This document shows positions 4,087 through 5,304 of a stretch of 5,304 bases of DNA, in pieces. The position numbers and the translations under genes were made by a program. The notes under the pieces are model-generated. The model had not been told where the DNA came from and did not search any database. It was given only the letters and a program-made list of their open reading frames with translations. How positions within the stretch are numbered: the stretch's first letter is position 1; each line of letters opens with the position of its first letter. The stretch is taken from positions 1-5,304 of the forward strand of contig JAEZAL010000070.1 in assembly GCA_023427705.1 (NCBI GenBank). The letters run 5' to 3'. Source of the DNA: Bacillota bacterium. Its GTDB lineage: Bacteria > Bacillota > Clostridia > Clostridiales > Clostridiaceae.

Positions 4087-5304
4087 CTATATTTTAGCAA
4101 ATAGGTTTTCTACAGCCTTTCTAGCTTCAAATACAGTCTTTTCTTCATCTATAGTAGTAAGTTTTCCATCTTTAACTACTACTTTTCCTGCTATTATAGT
4201 GTAATCTACAGGAGCCTTAAATCCTAATGTACCTAAAATTGACTTTGGATCATATTCTGCTCCTATAAATTCTATTCTATTAGAATTTATCATAAATAAA
4301 TCAGCAGCTTTTCCTACTGAAAGTTCTCCTAAATCTTTTCTTCCAAGAACTTTAGCACTACCATTAGTAGCTAATTTTAATATATCATAACCTGTTGGTG
4401 CATTATTACTCCACTTTGATCTATGAAGCAAATAGCAAACTCTTAGTTCTTCTAAAAGATTTGAGCCATCATTACTTGCACTTCCATCAACAGCTAATCC
4501 TACTGGAACTCCCAATTTAATCATTTCTGGAATTCTTGCTGTTCCTGATGATAATTTCATATTAGAAATTGGACAATGTGCTACTCCTGTTTGTGTTCTA
4601 GCTAAAACATTAAGTTCATCAGTATTGAAATGAATACCATGAGCATACCATACATCACTACCAATCCAATTAAGAGTGTCCATATATTCAAGAGGCCTCA
4701 TATTAAATCTTTCAAGTGTGTATTTTTCTTCATCTCTTGTTTCTGCCAAATGGGTATGAAGTCTTACATTATATTTTCTAGCTAAAGCAGCACTTTCTTT
4801 CATAAGTTCTGCTGTAACATTAAATGGAGCACATGGTGCTAATGCTACTTGTCCCATAGAAAATTCCTTAGCATCATGATATTTTTTTATTAATCTTTCT
4901 GAATCATATAAAACTCTATCCGTTCTTTGTACAACTGAGTCTGGTGGTAATCCACCATCTTTTTTACTTAAATCCATGCTTCCTCTAGATGCATGAAATC
5001 TTATTCCAAGTTCCCTAGCAGAATTAAACTGCTCGTCAATAAGTGTTTCTTCAGCTTTTTCAGGGAAAAGATAATGATGATCAAAACAAGTTGTACAACC
5101 ATACTTCATTAATTCACCCATACCTACTAAAGAACTATATCTTATTGATTCAGAAACTATACCCTTCCATATTTCATATAGTGTAGTTAACCAATCAAAA
5201 AGCTCCATATTTTGAACTTGTGGCAAGTTTCTAGTAAATGTTTGAAAAAGATGATGGTGACTATTTATAAGTCCTGGGTATACGTACATACTTTTAGCAT
5301 CTAT
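4087..5304 (-). CDS. 8-oxoguanine deaminase-like amidohydrolase (N-terminus cut by right edge)
   Basis: The frame stays open to base 5304, so the Met at 5289 is internal: five codons (IDAKS) precede it and about 50 N-terminal residues are missing. Visible are 405 residues ending in TAG. It is a subtype-III (cytosine/guanine deaminase-like) amidohydrolase with one catalytic metal. In visible numbering, HxH is H16/H18 in PGLINSHHHLFQ, the third ligand and proton shuttle are H185 and E188 in LHTHLAET, H222 lies in AHGIHF, and D273 in AVDGSASNDGSN. The blocks ELFDWL, DHHYLFP, RGSMDL, DGGLPPDSVVQ, LAPCAPFNV and HCPISNM match what I remember of Pseudomonas 8-oxoguanine deaminase, a relative of hydroxyatrazine-type aminohydrolases. 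It would convert an 8-oxopurine such as 8-oxoguanine to uric acid and ammonia. Substrate specificity is inference; isoguanine or another oxopurine is possible. It heads the visible part of a unit leading to mocA. Confidence 0.88.
   Translation of the reverse strand: MDAKSMYVYPGLINSHHHLFQTFTRNLPQVQNMELFDWLTTLYEIWKGIVSESIRYSSLVGMGELMKYGCTTCFDHHYLFPEKAEETLIDEQFNSARELGIRFHASRGSMDLSKKDGGLPPDSVVQRTDRVLYDSERLIKKYHDAKEFSMGQVALAPCAPFNVTAELMKESAALARKYNVRLHTHLAETRDEEKYTLERFNMRPLEYMDTLNWIGSDVWYAHGIHFNTDELNVLARTQTGVAHCPISNMKLSSGTARIPEMIKLGVPVGLAVDGSASNDGSNLLEELRVCYLLHRSKWSNNAPTGYDILKLATNGSAKVLGRKDLGELSVGKAADLFMINSNRIEFIGAEYDPKSILGTLGFKAPVDYTIIAGKVVVKDGKLTTIDEEKTVFEARKAVENLFAKI

Noticed and set aside
5287..5289. 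ATG at 5289 as the start of the right-hand amidohydrolase
   Set aside because: The frame stays open upstream with IDAKS, a typical strand before PGLINSHHH, no Shine-Dalgarno precedes the ATG, and the family needs about 50 more N-terminal residues.

Overview
The window is very AT-rich, with strong purine-rich Shine-Dalgarno sites, clostridial codon use (ATA, AGA, TTA) and tightly packed genes, all on the minus strand. This fits a low-GC anaerobic Firmicute, most likely Clostridium sensu stricto. Gene families place it inside the selenium- and molybdenum-hydroxylase-linked purine catabolism cluster known from clostridia and from the Escherichia coli ygeW-ssnA/ygfJ region. I infer the genus from composition and gene content and cannot name a species.

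Read in the direction of transcription (right to left), the layout is as follows. (1) A subtype-III amidohydrolase close to 8-oxoguanine deaminase, with its N-terminus cut by the right edge (5304-4087). (2) A MocA/YgfJ-type molybdopterin cytidylyltransferase (4010-3432). (3) A gap of about 200 bp holding a small MITE-like inverted-repeat element. (4) ygeY, a selenium-linked M20-type hydrolase (3234-2014), closed by a strong hairpin terminator. (5) A sigma-54-dependent activator with an N-terminal PAS-like region, a central AAA+ domain and a Fis-type HTH (1892-621), followed by a terminator. (6) A 400-bp non-coding stretch with several dyads and a near-perfect -24/-12 promoter. (7) The first 72 codons of ssnA (218-1), running off the left edge.

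The parts make a coherent story. MocA would mature the cytosine-dinucleotide molybdenum cofactor of a purine or xanthine hydroxylase that must lie outside the window. The two amidohydrolases would deaminate or open purine-type rings. YgeY would act on a later linear intermediate. The sigma-54 activator sits directly upstream of an ssnA gene that has its own sigma-54 promoter, so it is the obvious candidate switch for ssnA and whatever follows it. Two hairpin terminators separate the activator from that promoter, which would make ssnA expression depend on activation rather than read-through.

The protein families are all known, and I see no sign of an undescribed enzyme system. The most informative content is regulatory: the sigma-54 promoter, its candidate upstream dyads, the G7 ribosome-binding tract of ygeY and the MITE-like insert.
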